A stretch of 47,054 bases of DNA from Ophiosphaerella korrae (taxonomy: Eukaryota > Ascomycota > Dothideomycetes > Pleosporales > Phaeosphaeriaceae), in assembly GCA_028456385.1 (NCBI GenBank), contig JALNQF010000325.1, forward strand, positions 1 to 47,054, read 5' to 3'. The notes under the pieces were generated by a model. The model made no database searches. It saw nothing but the letters and a program-made list of their open reading frames with translations, and had not been told where the DNA came from. This document shows, piece by piece, positions 35,331 to 46,479 of the stretch (position 1 is its first letter; each line of letters starts with the position of its first letter). Made by a program: the position numbers and the translations under genes.

Positions 35331-36220
35331 TATAATAGGCTCTAAGTTATTAACTAACTAACGTCCTAAGGAGAGAGGTTATAGTAGACTAAAAGTTAAT
35401 AACTAAGGTGTATATAGTAATTAAGTAATAAACTTATAAATAATAGAATAATTTTTATAATATTAATATATTATTACTCTTAGTTAGAAATTAGATTACT
35501 AATACCTTTTTAATAATATATATCTTTACTAACTATATACTTAAGTTTATACTTAGTCTATATTATAGTTTTATAGATTACGTTAATTTATTACTTTTAT
35601 TAGATTTAAAAGAAGTTATAGTAGTTTAATAAAAAGGCTTTTTTATAATAGCTATATAAGGGCCTTATTAGAGAAGGATACTAAGGCTTTTAGAAAAGCC
35701 TTTTTTTAGATTAATTACTTATAACTTAATAGTACTAGGTATAAACTAAGTAGATTAATCCTACTATCTATTTCTAGCCCTATACTCTATCTATATATCT
35801 ATAATATAGTAGTCTTAGCTAGGTCTCTTAAGATAGTAGTAAGCTAGATCCTTAATACTCTTTCTATTAAGGTGCTAGTTTCTTTATTATATTAGTTATA
35901 CTAACGTAGTGTATTTCCATATATATAAGATTTTTTATTTAATTCCTTTATTTATAAAAGTTAAGGCTATAATCCTTTTAGCTATAGTAGAGATAGTAGC
36001 TTAGTAATTATATATATAATTGCGTATCTAATCGTGTATTAAGTATCTAATTATATAACTTATCTAATAACTTTATTACGTAAATCTATAGATTACTTAT
36101 ATATTTAGGTTATAGTTTATTTCTTAATTTAAGTTATTACTCTACTTATCTTATACTTTATTATTATGTAAGTTAAAACTAATTAGTTCTATCTTAATTT
36201 CTTTTATTATATCTATAATA
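35331..36220 (-). repeat. Solo LTR Q of Gyp-alpha with an internal insertion
   Basis: A minus-orientation LTR from tataataggctct to tatctataata, with a perfect tttac duplication at 35326-35330 and 36221-36225. It landed about 18 bp inside the left end of Fot-1 R. At 890 bp it is twice the normal length, because a 477-bp element sits at 35595-36071. Confidence 0.8.
35595..36071. mobile_element. Short hAT-like insert (MITE candidate) inside LTR Q
   Basis: The insert is flanked by an 8-bp direct repeat tttattac (35587-35594 and 36072-36079). Both ends carry ttattagat in inverted orientation, offset by one base. An 8-bp duplication with short TIRs is the hAT pattern. At 477 bp it cannot encode a transposase. 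It contains a hairpin aaggcttttagaaaagcctt (about 35683-35702) and keeps bases rare elsewhere here (gtatttccatat), so RIP was milder. I could not match it to a known family. Confidence 0.5.
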
Positions 36221-36348
36221 TTTACTAGCTATATAAGTTTATAAGTTACTTTTACTAAGCTTTTACTAAAACTACTATATTTTAGTATAAAATAGCCTAC
36301 TTTAGCCCTATATAGTATAAAGTAAAATATAATATTATTTAGAGTTTA

Positions 36349-36513
36349 TGTTGCAAGTTAGAGCTTCGCTCTATACGATTTAGGTAAGCCTGTAGTAGTA
36401 AGTAAGCTGTATAAGCTATTCGAGCTACTCTACTATATATAAGTAGCCTAGCTTAGATAGCTCTTTAATTAATAATTATCTCCTACTTATTTCTAAGCTT
36501 GTATCTCGTAATA
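36349..36513 (+). repeat. 5' LTR of Cop-1 H
   Basis: A 165-bp LTR from tgttgcaagttagagcttcg to atctcgtaata. It contains the dyad agagcttcgctct near its start. The 3' LTR differs mainly at TG/TA and CA/TA positions, as expected from RIP. Confidence 0.92.
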
Positions 36514-36531
36514 GTTATAAGCCTAGCACTA
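36514..36531 (+). promoter_or_regulatory. Primer-binding site, half initiator-Met tRNA type
   Basis: Directly after the 5' LTR the sequence gttataagcctagcac, allowing G-to-A and C-to-T RIP changes, is GGTTATGAGCCCAGCRC. That is the complement of the anticodon stem-loop of fungal initiator methionine tRNA (GCUGGGCUCAUAACC). Copia-group elements prime from an internally cut initiator tRNA, so both position and sequence fit. Confidence 0.72.
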
Positions 36532-36592
36532 AAAATTACTTAATAGTTCTATCCTGTGCACTATAGTAAGAGATTGCGAGCTTAGTATACTC

Positions 36593-36619
36593 TTATCCTA
36601 TCTTATCTTATCTTATCTA
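36593..36619 (+). repeat. Short cttat pentanucleotide repeat in the Cop-1 leader
   Basis: Four to five copies of tctta/cttat lie just before the first in-frame ATG (36628) of gag. No function is evident. Confidence 0.6.
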
Positions 36620-36627
36620 TTACTTAA

Positions 36628-39600
36628 ATGCTTATAATATCTTATAGCAAGATTACTCTACTTAATAAAGGTACTACCCTACTTAACAAGCGCTTATAAT
36701 AGCTAGTATAGTTTACATAACTCTATTATAACGCTCTTAAGCTAGGTATCTAGTAGCTAGTTAATTTAGAAGCTAATAACGTCCCTAATATCTACGCTAA
36801 CAAACTAGTTTAACCTAAACTAAAGAGCCTAGTAATAGTAGAAGAGGTAGCTACCTATAAGCTTATAATAGAGAAATACTAGGCTATAAAAGATACCTAG
36901 GTATCGCGAATAGTACGCCTTAGAGCTCTAAGCGCTTAGGTAAACACTATAGTTAATCTAAGTTATTTAGCAATAGCTAAGATAACTCTACTCGCGAATA
37001 ATAAAGCTATATTACAAGAGCTTGTCTAAACGCTAAAAAGCTTACTAGCCCTATCTAATACTAGTACTAGTAATCTTATCTAAGCTTAATACTAAGCCTA
37101 TCTATAGAAGGCTCGCTAAGGACGATAATTACTAGAGCTCTAGTATAATAAGTAACTACGCCTATATTAGCGTACAATTATATACGATATTATAGAGGTA
37201 ATAGGCAAGCTCGTAGTATAAGATTTCCTAGAGGCGTTAATACTAAAGCTAGCTCTAGACTAGGCTTAGATAATAAGCTAATTAGTAATCTAGAGCTTAG
37301 TCCTTAGCTTAAAGGTACTTACGCTAGGGCAAATTAGTAGTATCTACTTAGCTCTATTATAGGAGTATAAGCTCTAAACTACTAATTAAGGAGCTAGCGT
37401 ATTTATAACGTTTAGAGGATCTAAGCTAAGCTTAAGCTTAAGTACTAACTTAAAATATAACTACCTATATAGCTAAGCTTACTACTAGAAGCTATAAGAT
37501 TGTAGATAGGTACAAGTAGCACTTACTAGTAATCTATTTAAAATAGACGATAATAGAAAGGCGAAAATATAGGCTTATTTAGATAAGCCGCGCTTTATAG
37601 TAGTTAAAACCTTAGTAACTTAAAAGTAAGCTAGTCCCTTGTAGGAACTAGTTAAAGCTAGCTTAGAGTTAGTTAAATTAAAGGCTCTAGTCTACCTAGG
37701 CTAGCTAAACGCAGCACTTATTAACCTAGGTATACTTATTAACTTAGGTAAACTTATTAAGCTAGCACCTAGAGCCTACTTAACGCTAGATTTTAACACT
37801 TACCTACTCTCTAAGAGTACTATACTCGATAATAGAGCTACTCTCTACTTAGTTAACTTAATAAGTCTTATAGAACTAGGCTCCTTTATAAGAGTAAAAG
37901 GTATAAGCTACGTAGAAGTAAGTATATAAGCGTTTCTAATACTTAGTAAAAGTACTTAAGTCTTTAAGAACGCTCTAAATAGAGCTTATAGTAAGCGTAT
38001 AGAGAATCTCGTGCTTTATAAAGTAGTAGTAGTTAAAGGATTTTATATTAATATAGTATCTAAAGCTTAATTATAGTAAGCTAGAGCCTAGTATTAAGGT
38101 TTTAACGCAACTCTAAGAGTAGGAACGCTAGTAGAGAGTATTATACTAGCGACGCTAATACGTAAATATAATCTTACTTTTATTAAATATAAGCCTATTA
38201 CGTTTTATCTAACTATTATAAGCGTAACTTAAGGTAATTAAGTTAATTAATAGCTTAACTTATAGCGCACAACACCTAGAAGTAACTTAGAGGAGCTCTA
38301 GTACGCTAGAGCTAGTTATCTTAGACTAGAAGCACTGCGAGTACTAGTAACAAGCGCGAGAAACGTGCGTATTAATAGGATAGCGCGCATTAAGTATAAG
38401 TATTGCTTAATAGCTTATACTAAGTAAGTTATCTTAAAGTAGCCTAGAGAGAGAGCCTTGCGCCTATACTAGTAAGTAGCGTAGGACCTATTTAATATAC
38501 TTACTAGCTACTTTAGAGAAGTTTAGACTATACTACTTAAGTGCGAGTATAGTAGTAAGCTCTATACCTACCTATTATAAGGTAAAACGCTCTAAAAAAT
38601 AATAAGAGTATTTAAAAGCTTTATAAAGCTACTACTAACGCGCTATAAGCTCTATACGTATATACTTTAGTAAGATAATAAAGTAGTAATACTCTTATAG
38701 AGAGGTAAAACGCGCTTCTAGATTTAAGCTAAATAAAAAGAGATTATAGTTAAGAGTACTCTAGTATATACGTATAAGCTAAATAGAGGAGCTAAGAGAG
38801 CTAGTTAAGAAATAATAATAAAAGTAATTAAGATAAAGATAAGTACTAACCTACTAGAAAGGCTCTAGCTAGAGATAGTAGAGGTAGCTACGTAGCTATA
38901 TAATATAAGCCTAAGCTACGCTTATAATATACAAGCTCCTAATATAGTACTTAATAGCTAGTTTAGATAGTACTTTAGATACTATTAGCCTAAGTAAGTA
39001 AGAGCTACTATAGTAGACTTTTAGCTAGATTAGAGTAGAGTATACGCCTATAGCTACTACGTATATCTACTTAATAAGGAGCGAGTAGCTAGGCGTAACA
39101 AGAGAGGCTTTAAAATAAGCCCTTAAGGCTATATTAGATATCTAGTAAGATATAGAGTATCTAATATATATAGGATATAGGTCCTAGAATTAGATTAGGT
39201 AATTATAACGCGTAATATAACGTTTAATAAGTAGCTTTTCTATAACAAGAGGAGTAAAGCTTATTAAGAGCTTCTAAAGCTAAAGATTTAAAAACTTATT
39301 AACGTATTATATAAAGACGTAACGCGCGACGTAAGAGAGACCTAGGATAATATATATAACTAGCTCTGCGAAGTAGCTTAAATCCTAGAAAGCTACTAGT
39401 AAGGCGAGTACCTAGAGTAGAATCTAGGAGGTAGAGCTCTACGTAATACTAAAAGCTAGGCTAGCTAGCTAGCTATCTTAGTAGAATAAAGAGTAGACCC
39501 TATATAGGTAGTAAGCTTAGCTAGTAAACTATATAGAATCTATATAGAGTAACCTAAGCTTAGTAGCCTTTAAACTCTAGAGTAAATACCTAAACCTAGA

Positions 39601-41779
39601 GGAGTTTAGTATATAAGTACTAATATTAATTATAGAAATTAATATAGCAAAGTATCTAAAAGCTCCTAGGAATTATAATTAACTAGAGAAGTAAGCGCCT
39701 TAGAGTAGCTAATAGATAAGAGTTCGAATTAAACTACTACTTATTAAACTACCTCTCTTCGAGTAGCTATAGCTTCTATAGCTCTAAATAAAGTAGATAC
39801 TATCTTTTATTAAGTAGCTATATCTTATATAGCTCTAAATAATATAGTTAGAGCTTATTAGTAGTATACACGCTAGTAATAGCTAGCGCTAACGTAATTA
39901 AGCTAAAGACTCTAAAACAATAAGCTAGACAATAGCGCTAGAAGCTTAAGCGCTTACTTATTATTATATAAACCTAAGTAGAGTAAATAGAGTAGTATAC
40001 TAGACGAGCTACTCCTACAAGTACTAATAGACTATAACCTAAATATAGAGCTTGCTGTAGTAAACGCTATAATTGTAGTAGCTACTTAGCTTAAGCTATA
40101 ACTATAAGCTTATCTATATTAAGATAAGCTCCTACTACTACTACAAAATTAGAAGCACCTATATACGTACCTATATAGGTAGCTCTTTAAATAAGTAGCT
40201 TAGAAAGAGATTAATACGCTACTAGTAGCTAGTACCTAGGAGGAGATAGAGCGCTTATAATTAAGCAATTAGCTACTACCTCTAAAGTAGGTTTTTATAT
40301 ACAAACTTAACTAAGATAGCTACTTTCTTAAGTATAAAGCTTAGATTGTAGTACGCAGAGACCTCTAAATAATTAATTTAATATAATTAACTTACGCTGC
40401 TATATTAGTAGCGCGCTCGTTTCGAACTGTAATAGCGATTATAGCTAAGTTCGACCTAGAAGTAGCTTAGTATAATGTTATTAGAGCTTTCCTTTACGCA
40501 TATAGAGATTATTAACTAGTAGTTATTTACGAGCTCCTAGATAAGTTTAAAGTAGCTAGTAAGTACGTTAAGCTTAATTAAGCGCTATATAGCCTTAAAG
40601 ACTTACTACTCCTCTAGTATAAGGAGCTCTTAAGAACGCTTAAACAAGCTAGTCTTATAGTCTTAAAAGAAGAGCTATACTTATTCTATAATAAGGAGCG
40701 TAAAATACTCCTTCTCTTCTACGTTAACAATATATTAGTAATATATTATAAAATCTACTAATTAGAAGCTCGCTAAATTGTTAAGAGAATTAAACGAGCC
40801 TATAATATAAAAGACAAAGGCCTAGTAAGCTAGTTCCTAAGCGTACGAGTAATATAGAGTTAGCTAAATAGAACTATTACGCTCGTCTACAATAAGTATA
40901 TTAATAAGATAGTAAAAAAGTTCGATCTCGTAAGCTCTACAAGCTTTCTAGCAACTCTATTACTAGTAGAAGAGCTATAGCTAAGTAAAGGAGAGGCCTT
41001 AAAGTGTAAAATTAAGGACTACTAAGAGTAAGTAGGATCTATCTTGTATACAGCAATAATAGTACGACTAGACGTTGTATTTATAGCTACTAAGCTCTCT
41101 TAATATCTTATAAATCTAAGCTAAAAGTATCTTAAAGTAGTAAACTAAGTTATTGTTTACTTATATAGAACTTAGCACCTATTAGTCTAGTATAGCGAGT
41201 AGTAAGATAGCTAGTAGTAAGATAGTAAGTAGTAAGATAGTAAGTAGTAAGATACTAAGCTACTTATATATAGAGACGCGTCGTTTACTAATAATCTAGT
41301 AACGCGCTACTTATCTTATAGCTATATTATAATACTCTTTAGTAGAGTAGTAATATAGAAAGTAGTATAATAAGCTATAGTAACTACCTCTACTACTAAA
41401 GTAGAGCTACTTATACTCGAGTACGTAAGTAAAGAGGTAATAGTACTAAAAAGGCTCTTTTAAGATCTTATATTAGACCTAAGAGCTACTTAGATAATCT
41501 TCTATAATAATTAGTAAATAATTAGACTTATTATAGGTAAAAATAAGAGAGTAACAACGCGCTTACGTTACGTAGATATATAGAATATATAGCTAAGATA
41601 AGAGTACGCTAGAAGCTTATTTTAAGTCTCTTATATACTAACAAGCGAGATACTAGTAGATAGCCTAACTAAGTACCTCCTAGAGTAGTAGTTTAAGAGA
41701 TTTAAAGCTTACCTTAACTTTAAGGATATATAAGCTAAGCTTAAGTTATAAGAATTATAAAAGTAGAGTATAGAGCTAT
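36628..41779 (+). pseudogene. Copia gag-pol polyprotein (Cop-1 H)
   Basis: One frame from ATG 36628 carries gag and pol. Gag has a helical region (LKSLVIVEEVATYKLIIEKY near 36820-36880). The protease reads T-I-L-D-N-R-A-T-L-Y-L-V-N at 37819-37857 (ancestral L-D-N-G-A-T-x-H). The integrase has K-L-N-R-G-A-K-R-A near 38777-38803 (ancestral Q-N-G-x-A-E-R). RT has F-D-L-E-V-A-Q-Y-N-V-I-R-A-F-L-Y near 40450-40497, K-L-N-Q-A-L-Y-S-L-K near 40571-40600, and Y-V-N-N at 40720-40731 (YVDD, both D changed by G-to-A). RNase H has S-T-T-K-V-E-L near 41389-41409 (ancestral S-T-x-E-A-E). The frame ends with D-S-L-T-K-Y-L. The exact stop is unclear, since several TAAs in a row may be old CAAs. No frameshift between gag and pol is needed. 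Confidence 0.9.
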
Positions 41780-41824
41780 AAAGAAGTCTTTAAATTAAAG
41801 CGCTAAAGTATAAAGCTAAAGCTT

Positions 41825-42559
41825 AGAGCTAAGCTTAAAATAGGGTATCTATTTAAAATATAAGATTAATAAACTTATTAAAAAGCGCCCTTACGCGTAG
41901 ATAACGCGTAAAAGCCTCTTTAGCTTAAGCATCCCTAGCTAGTAGAGTAGTAATAGCTCCTATTGTAAAGGTAGCGTTAGCGAGCGTAGTAGTAGTAAGA
42001 TTATAGGTAGAGGTAAGAGTAGTAGTAGTAGTAGGCGTAGGTATAGGCGTAAGCTAAGGTAGAAGTAGAGGTAAGAGTAGTAGAGGAGTCTAAGGACCTA
42101 GAGTCTCTTTTACAACTTTACTAAGTAGTATATAGAAAGTCTTTTAGAGAGCCTTAAGCTCTTTCTCTAGAGCCTTATAGGCCTAGGTAGTAATAAAAGC
42201 AATAGTAGCGTAGTAAGTAATCTTAGGGCTATAATACAAGTTAGTTAACTAATATTAGATAAAGAGCTAGAGTAGCTCTTAAAGTAGTAAATTAAAGAGC
42301 TAGAGTAAAATTTTTAAATTAACTTATATAGAAATACAGCCGTAGCTACTAGTAGTATAGTATATATAACGCTAAACCTCCTCTCTAAAGAAGTTATAGT
42401 AGCTCTTATTAGAGTAGCCTACTAACGCGCTATAAGCGTAGTAGAGGTAGGGCTCCTTATAAAGAGTACTTATAACTCTCTTAAGAGAGGAAGTATAAGA
42501 GAGTAGAAGTAAAGGTATTTATAGCACTAGAGTCTTTTTAGTACGCTTCTTCTTCTTCT

Positions 42560-42598
<39 letters not shown>

Positions 42599-42925
42599 CT
42601 TTAGAGGTAGTATAGGAGCAAGATATATAAGTATAAGTAGCTTTCTTAGCTTTACTTTATAAGAACAAGTTAGTGTAATAATTACTAATATAAAAAGTAA
42701 GCTTTAAAAGCTTTAAAAATAGTAACTTATAATAGCTATAATAATAGTTACTAAAGAGTTTACGAGGCTAAGAAAACTCTAAATATACTACGCGTAGCGT
42801 ATAAGCGCTTAGTACCTACGCACGAGCCTAAAACAAATAGAATTATAGGTAAAGGTATTTTTAACTAAGTTTAGATAACTACTACAAAACTTATTAAATA
42901 GCTCTACTGCGCAGCTTACCTAAGG
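41825..42925 (-). other. Candidate antisense gene between Cop-1 pol and 3' LTR
   Basis: A minus-strand frame runs from the edge of the 3' LTR toward pol with stops only where CAA, CAG or TGG are likely. Taking them as Q, it reads as a mixed protein of about 360 residues: an N-terminal part with Q-rich helices, a threonine run from the (tac)n microsatellite followed by KKKKRTKK, a middle part (KRVISTLYKEPYLYYAYSAL), a helix AYKALEKELKALQKTFY, a P/T-rich linker (LTPIPTPTTTTTL), and a last helix (AKEAFTRYLRVRALL). The plus-strand reading of the P/T linker would need an improbable run of tryptophans. Antisense accessory ORFs at this place are known in some plant Gypsy elements; I know of none in fungal Copia. 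Function unknown. Confidence 0.48.
42555..42597 (+). repeat. agt trinucleotide microsatellite
   Basis: About 13 copies of agt/gta in a row. It lies inside the candidate antisense frame, where it encodes a threonine run directly before a lysine-arginine cluster. Confidence 0.9.
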
Positions 42926-42929
42926 GGTG

Positions 42930-43094
42930 TATTGTAAGTTAGAGCTTCGCTCTATACAATTTAGGTAAGCCTATAGTAGTAAGTAAGCTATATAAGCTAT
43001 TCGAGCTACTCTACTATATATAAGTAGCCTAGCTTAGATAGCTCTTTAATTAATAATTATCTCCTACTTATTCCTAAGCTTATATCTTGTAACA
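42930..43094 (+). repeat. 3' LTR of Cop-1 H
   Basis: A 165-bp partner of the 5' LTR, starting tattgtaagttagagc and ending cttgtaaca, followed by the duplicated gttta. Confidence 0.92.
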
Positions 43095-43115
43095 GTTTAC
43101 TCTTACTATATATTT

Positions 43116-43137
43116 ATATATATATATATATATTATA
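43116..43137 (+). repeat. ta dinucleotide tract
   Basis: About ten TA repeats just past the end of Cop-1 H, in the 3' flank of the Fot-1 transposase. It is probably simple sequence made or lengthened by RIP. Confidence 0.7.
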
Positions 43138-43164
43138 TAGTCTTTTTATATACTATATACTATT

Positions 43165-44680
43165 ATTAAAATAGTTTACTTACTTTAGTACCTACTTACT
43201 TCTTTAACTTCTTTTTATTACTATATACGTTAAAGTTTTTAAAAGTAGCTAAGCGCGCTCTATCTTTAAATATTAAAGTCTTTTTTACTTAAACTTACTT
43301 TCTTTTATATAACTTTTATTATATTATAGCTTTATTTATAGCTTTAAGATTAGCTATCTTTTATTACGCTAGTACTAGCTTATATACTATAATTACTACT
43401 TTTTTTAAAACTTTCTTAAAAGCTTCTACTATTAAAGTTAGTAAGCTATCTAGGAATTTCTAAATTCTTACCTTTATAAGTATTAATTACAACTTAAATT
43501 TAAGAGTATTACTTAGAGTTTATAACTACTAAGAGTTATTATTAGATAAAAGTAGTAAAAAAGTATATAGCTTTATATTAAGTATTAATAAAACTTATTA
43601 TAGGTTAGATAAAGCTAATCTAGCGCCTTAAAACTCTTTTTAGATATTCTTAGTAGTAATTACTATATTATAAGTGCGCTTAAGAGCTTATAAAATCTTC
43701 TATTTAGTAATATAGTTAATCTAACTATATATAAGTACTTTAACTTAGTATTTATATACTTTTTTTAAAAAAGTAAAATAGCTTATATTAAGTAGCTATA
43801 AGATATATAATATATATATAAGTATATAAAGAGTAATAATCTTATAATCTTTATAGTATTTTTTAAATTAAAGTAAGTTATAGCTCTTATAGCTATTAAT
43901 AATAAGTAAATATACTATTTTAAGAGTATATATCTTTATATATATATTAAAGTACTTTAACTATATAAGACTAAGTATATTAGTTATTTAGCTATTATTA
44001 GAGACTTTAATAACCTAGTTATAGAGTATATTACTATCTTTATACTAGCTTAATAAGTAGTAGTATAACTTAAGTATAATAAAAGCTAAAATAACTTACT
44101 TAGTTATATTAATACTTATAATAGCTATTACTTACTCTTTATTACTTAGCTAGATTATATTTAGCTATAAATATCTTTCTAATACTATAATAACTATACT
44201 TACTATAATCTAGCTTATTATAAAGCTAGTCTTACTAAAGTTCTATATATTATTATCTAAGATACTATACTTAGCTTTAGTATTATCTATTAGCTTAAAC
44301 TAAGCTATTATAATATTAAAATCTTTATTTTAAGCTTTTTTATAGTTATACTTATAATTAAACTTTATTTTAAGCTTAGAGTAGTACGTTATAAATATAC
44401 TAGGCTAGTTTATATAAATATAGCTTAAATTATACTTAGTATATAAAGAATTAGCTATCTTAGCTATATTTATAAGCTTAAAGAAAAAGCTATAGTTAAT
44501 AAAGTTAATAATATACTTAGTAATTATATTTATTTTAAGCTTAGTAAGATTTTATAATTTAGGCCTATAATTTACTTATAAAAGTTATTTTATATATTAG
44601 TTACTAAGTATTAACTAAGTAACGTTATAGATAGCTATATTATATTACTATAAGAGTAGTATATCTCTTTTAATAACTTA
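43165..44680 (-). pseudogene. Fot1/pogo-type DDE_1 transposase (R)
   Basis: The minus strand read through stops matches the Fot1 layout. An N-terminal DNA-binding region ends with N-Q-P-S-I-F near 44405. It continues with K-F-N-Y-K-Y-N-Y-K-K-A-Q, then Y-S-I-L-D-N-N-I-Q-N-F-S-K-T-S-F at about 44270-44222 (ancestral G-I-L-D-x-D-I-x-N-F-D-E-T-G-F). The second acid block L-L-I-I-N-S-Y-K-S-Y-N lies near 43905-43875 (ancestral L-L-I-L-D-G-H-x-S-H). The C-terminal tail is lysine-rich. In both blocks the catalytic Asp is gone. Length is about 500 codons, as in Fot1 (542 aa). The enzyme would cut and paste the element at TA sites. Confidence 0.8.
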
Positions 44681-44820
44681 AAAAGTAAGCTATATTTAAT
44701 ATTTATTAGTAAGCTATAGATATTATTATTATTATAATATTATAAAGTAGTAGTAGTTTTAGTAAAAGCTAAGTAAAAGTAACTAGTAAACTTATATAAC
44801 TAGTAAACCTATAGAGTATA

Positions 44821-45385
44821 TTATAAATAATAAATAATTCCTAATAAAAGATATTAAAGTATTATTACTTTTAGTTAGAGATTAGATTACTAATACTATT
44901 TTAAAGATATATATTACTTTTAACTATATACTTAGTACTTATTTTATACTTTAGTACTTTATTATTTCTATTTTTATAAAGTTATAAAGTTAGCTTTATA
45001 GCTTTATATTTACTAAGATTATAAAGTTATAAAGTTATTATATATTTTTATTATAATTAGCTTATTAATTAAGATTATTTTCTTAAAAGTTATATATATT
45101 ATTATTTTCTATTATAAAGCTAATTAGTTTTCTCTATTTTTTTTTATTATAGTTATAATACTATTTTTTTTAAGTAAGTTTTTATTTACTTATTTAAGAT
45201 TTAAAGTTATTAATCGATTTTCTTTATTATTTTCTAGCTTCTTATTACTTATTAATTAGGTTACTTGAAATAAAGTTAAAATATTTCTTTACTTTTAATA
45301 TAATAAAAAGAATCTAACTTTCTTTATATTTTTAAAAGATAGTAAAGCTTATAGTAAGTATATATATACTAATATTTAGTATTAT
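44821..45385 (-). mobile_element. Copy I: rest of 3' LTR (to 45160) and 3' internal end
   Basis: 44821-45160 completes the LTR begun at 35211. It has the type 1 hairpin agctttatag.../ataaagttataaagtt with loop atttactaagatt, and the end agttataata. From 45161 the sequence (aaagttattaatcg, ttcttattactt) matches the reverse complement of the region just before the 3' LTR of A, so this is the 3' end of a minus-strand element whose body lies to the right. It is cut by J. Confidence 0.65.
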
Positions 45386-46479
45386 TATAAGAGAGCTTTA
45401 AGTTCTTAACTACTTAAAATCTAAAAAAAAAGAGTATAGTAGATTAGAAAGTAATAACTAAAGCTTATATAGTAATTATATAATAACTTTATAAATAATA
45501 GTTAATTTGTATATATAATATTAAGTATTAGTATTTTTAGTTAGAGATTAAATTACTAATACTATCTTAATAATACGTATTACTACTAACTATATACTTT
45601 TAATTTTATACTAGCTTTATAGCTTTATTTTAACTAAGCTTTATAAAGTAATAAAGTTACTTTATAACTTTATAACTATAAAGCTTTATAAAGCTATAAA
45701 GTTATTATATATTTTTATTATAATTAACTTCTTAATTAAGCTTAAAGTCCTAAGAGTTATATATATTATTATCTTCTATTATAAAGCTAATTAGTTCTAT
45801 TTAGTTTTTTTCTATTACTACTATAATACTATCTTTATCTTTAAGTAGATTTTTATTTCTTTATTTTAAAACTAAAGTTATTAACTTATTTTCTTTATTT
45901 TAAAACTAAAGTTATTAACTTATTTTCTTTATTAATTTCTAACTCTTTATTACTTTTTATATGTTCTTATTTTTAATATAATAAGCTATTACTTATAAAC
46001 TATATTATATAAAATAGTATTAAAATAATTCTTTATTCTTGTTATACTAAACTTAAATTAACTTATTAAATATCTTTAAAGGATAGTAAAGCTTATAGTA
46101 AGTATATTTAAGCTAATATTATATATTATTATATTCTTTCTAGAATTTCTGTTACTAAATATAAGTACTTAATTATTATTTAATCTTTTACTTCTAAGTT
46201 ATATAAAGAGAGCTATTAATTAAGCTAGTACTAAACTATTATTATAACTAGTTATTTCTAAATAAGCTTAGTATAACCTAATCTCTAAAACTACTTATAA
46301 AATAGTAAAACTTTAAGTATATATAAACTACTTTTATATACTAAAAGCTTATAATAATACTAAATTATTTATATAGATTTATATAATTAAAGTTAAAATA
46401 AACTTTAAAAGTATATTAGAAGCTACTCTATATAATAAAGTTCTAAGTTATTAGCTACTTAGATTTTCTAAAAAGAAAG
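45386..46479 (-). mobile_element. Copy J: 3' LTR (to 45838) and 3' internal end
   Basis: The LTR at about 45386-45838 ends actactataata and holds a type 1 hairpin with loop ttttaactaagct (about 45612-45660). From 45839 comes the 3' internal region of a minus-strand Gyp-alpha element, longer than in I and ending at LTR K. The left LTR edge is approximate, because its first 50 bases are diverged. Confidence 0.6.
45857..45933 (+). repeat. 34-bp tandem duplication in the 3' region of J
   Basis: The unit ttctttattttaaaactaaa...ttaacttatt occurs twice back to back with no differences that I can see. Identity after heavy RIP nearby suggests a recent duplication. Confidence 0.8.

Larger units (their letters stand above)
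36349..43094 (+). mobile_element. Cop-1 H: full-length Ty1/Copia retrotransposon
   Basis: A 6746-bp element with equal 165-bp LTRs (36349-36513 and 42930-43094) and a perfect gttta duplication (36344-36348, 43095-43099), inserted in Fot-1 R. The order gag, protease, integrase, RT, RNase H is the Copia order. The primer site matches the half-tRNA type used by Copia elements. A polypurine tract (taaggggtg, 42921-42929) precedes the 3' LTR. About 1.1 kb of extra sequence between pol and that LTR carries an antisense coding-like frame. Confidence 0.95.
35313..44820 (-). mobile_element. Fot-1 R: Fot1/pogo DNA transposon, split by Q and H
   Basis: Both ends carry the inverted repeat aatatactctataggtttac, extending inward for about 80 bp (left parts 35311-35330 and 36226-36305, right part about 44735-44825). 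The ends sit inside a TA-rich stretch of LTR I, so the TA duplication cannot be pinned exactly. Without Q (890 bp plus 5), and H (6746 bp plus 5) the element is about 1.86 kb, the size of Fot1. Its transposase is on the minus strand in the right part. Confidence 0.82.

Noticed and set aside
37440..37510. CCHC zinc knuckle in Cop-1 gag
   Set aside because: Several Y (old C or H) and a final D-C are present, but the C-X2-C-X4-H-X4-C spacing does not fit even after reversing RIP changes.
42555..42597. Regular repeats as a possible CRISPR array
   Set aside because: They are a plain trinucleotide microsatellite; the larger repeats in the window are LTRs with target duplications, without spacers of even size.
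43165..44680. LINE-type endonuclease or host gene on the plus strand (a frame with RDFNN-like residues)
   Set aside because: The minus strand gives a co-linear match to Fot1 transposase, including both catalytic blocks, and the ends are inverted repeats. The plus frame is its complementary shadow.
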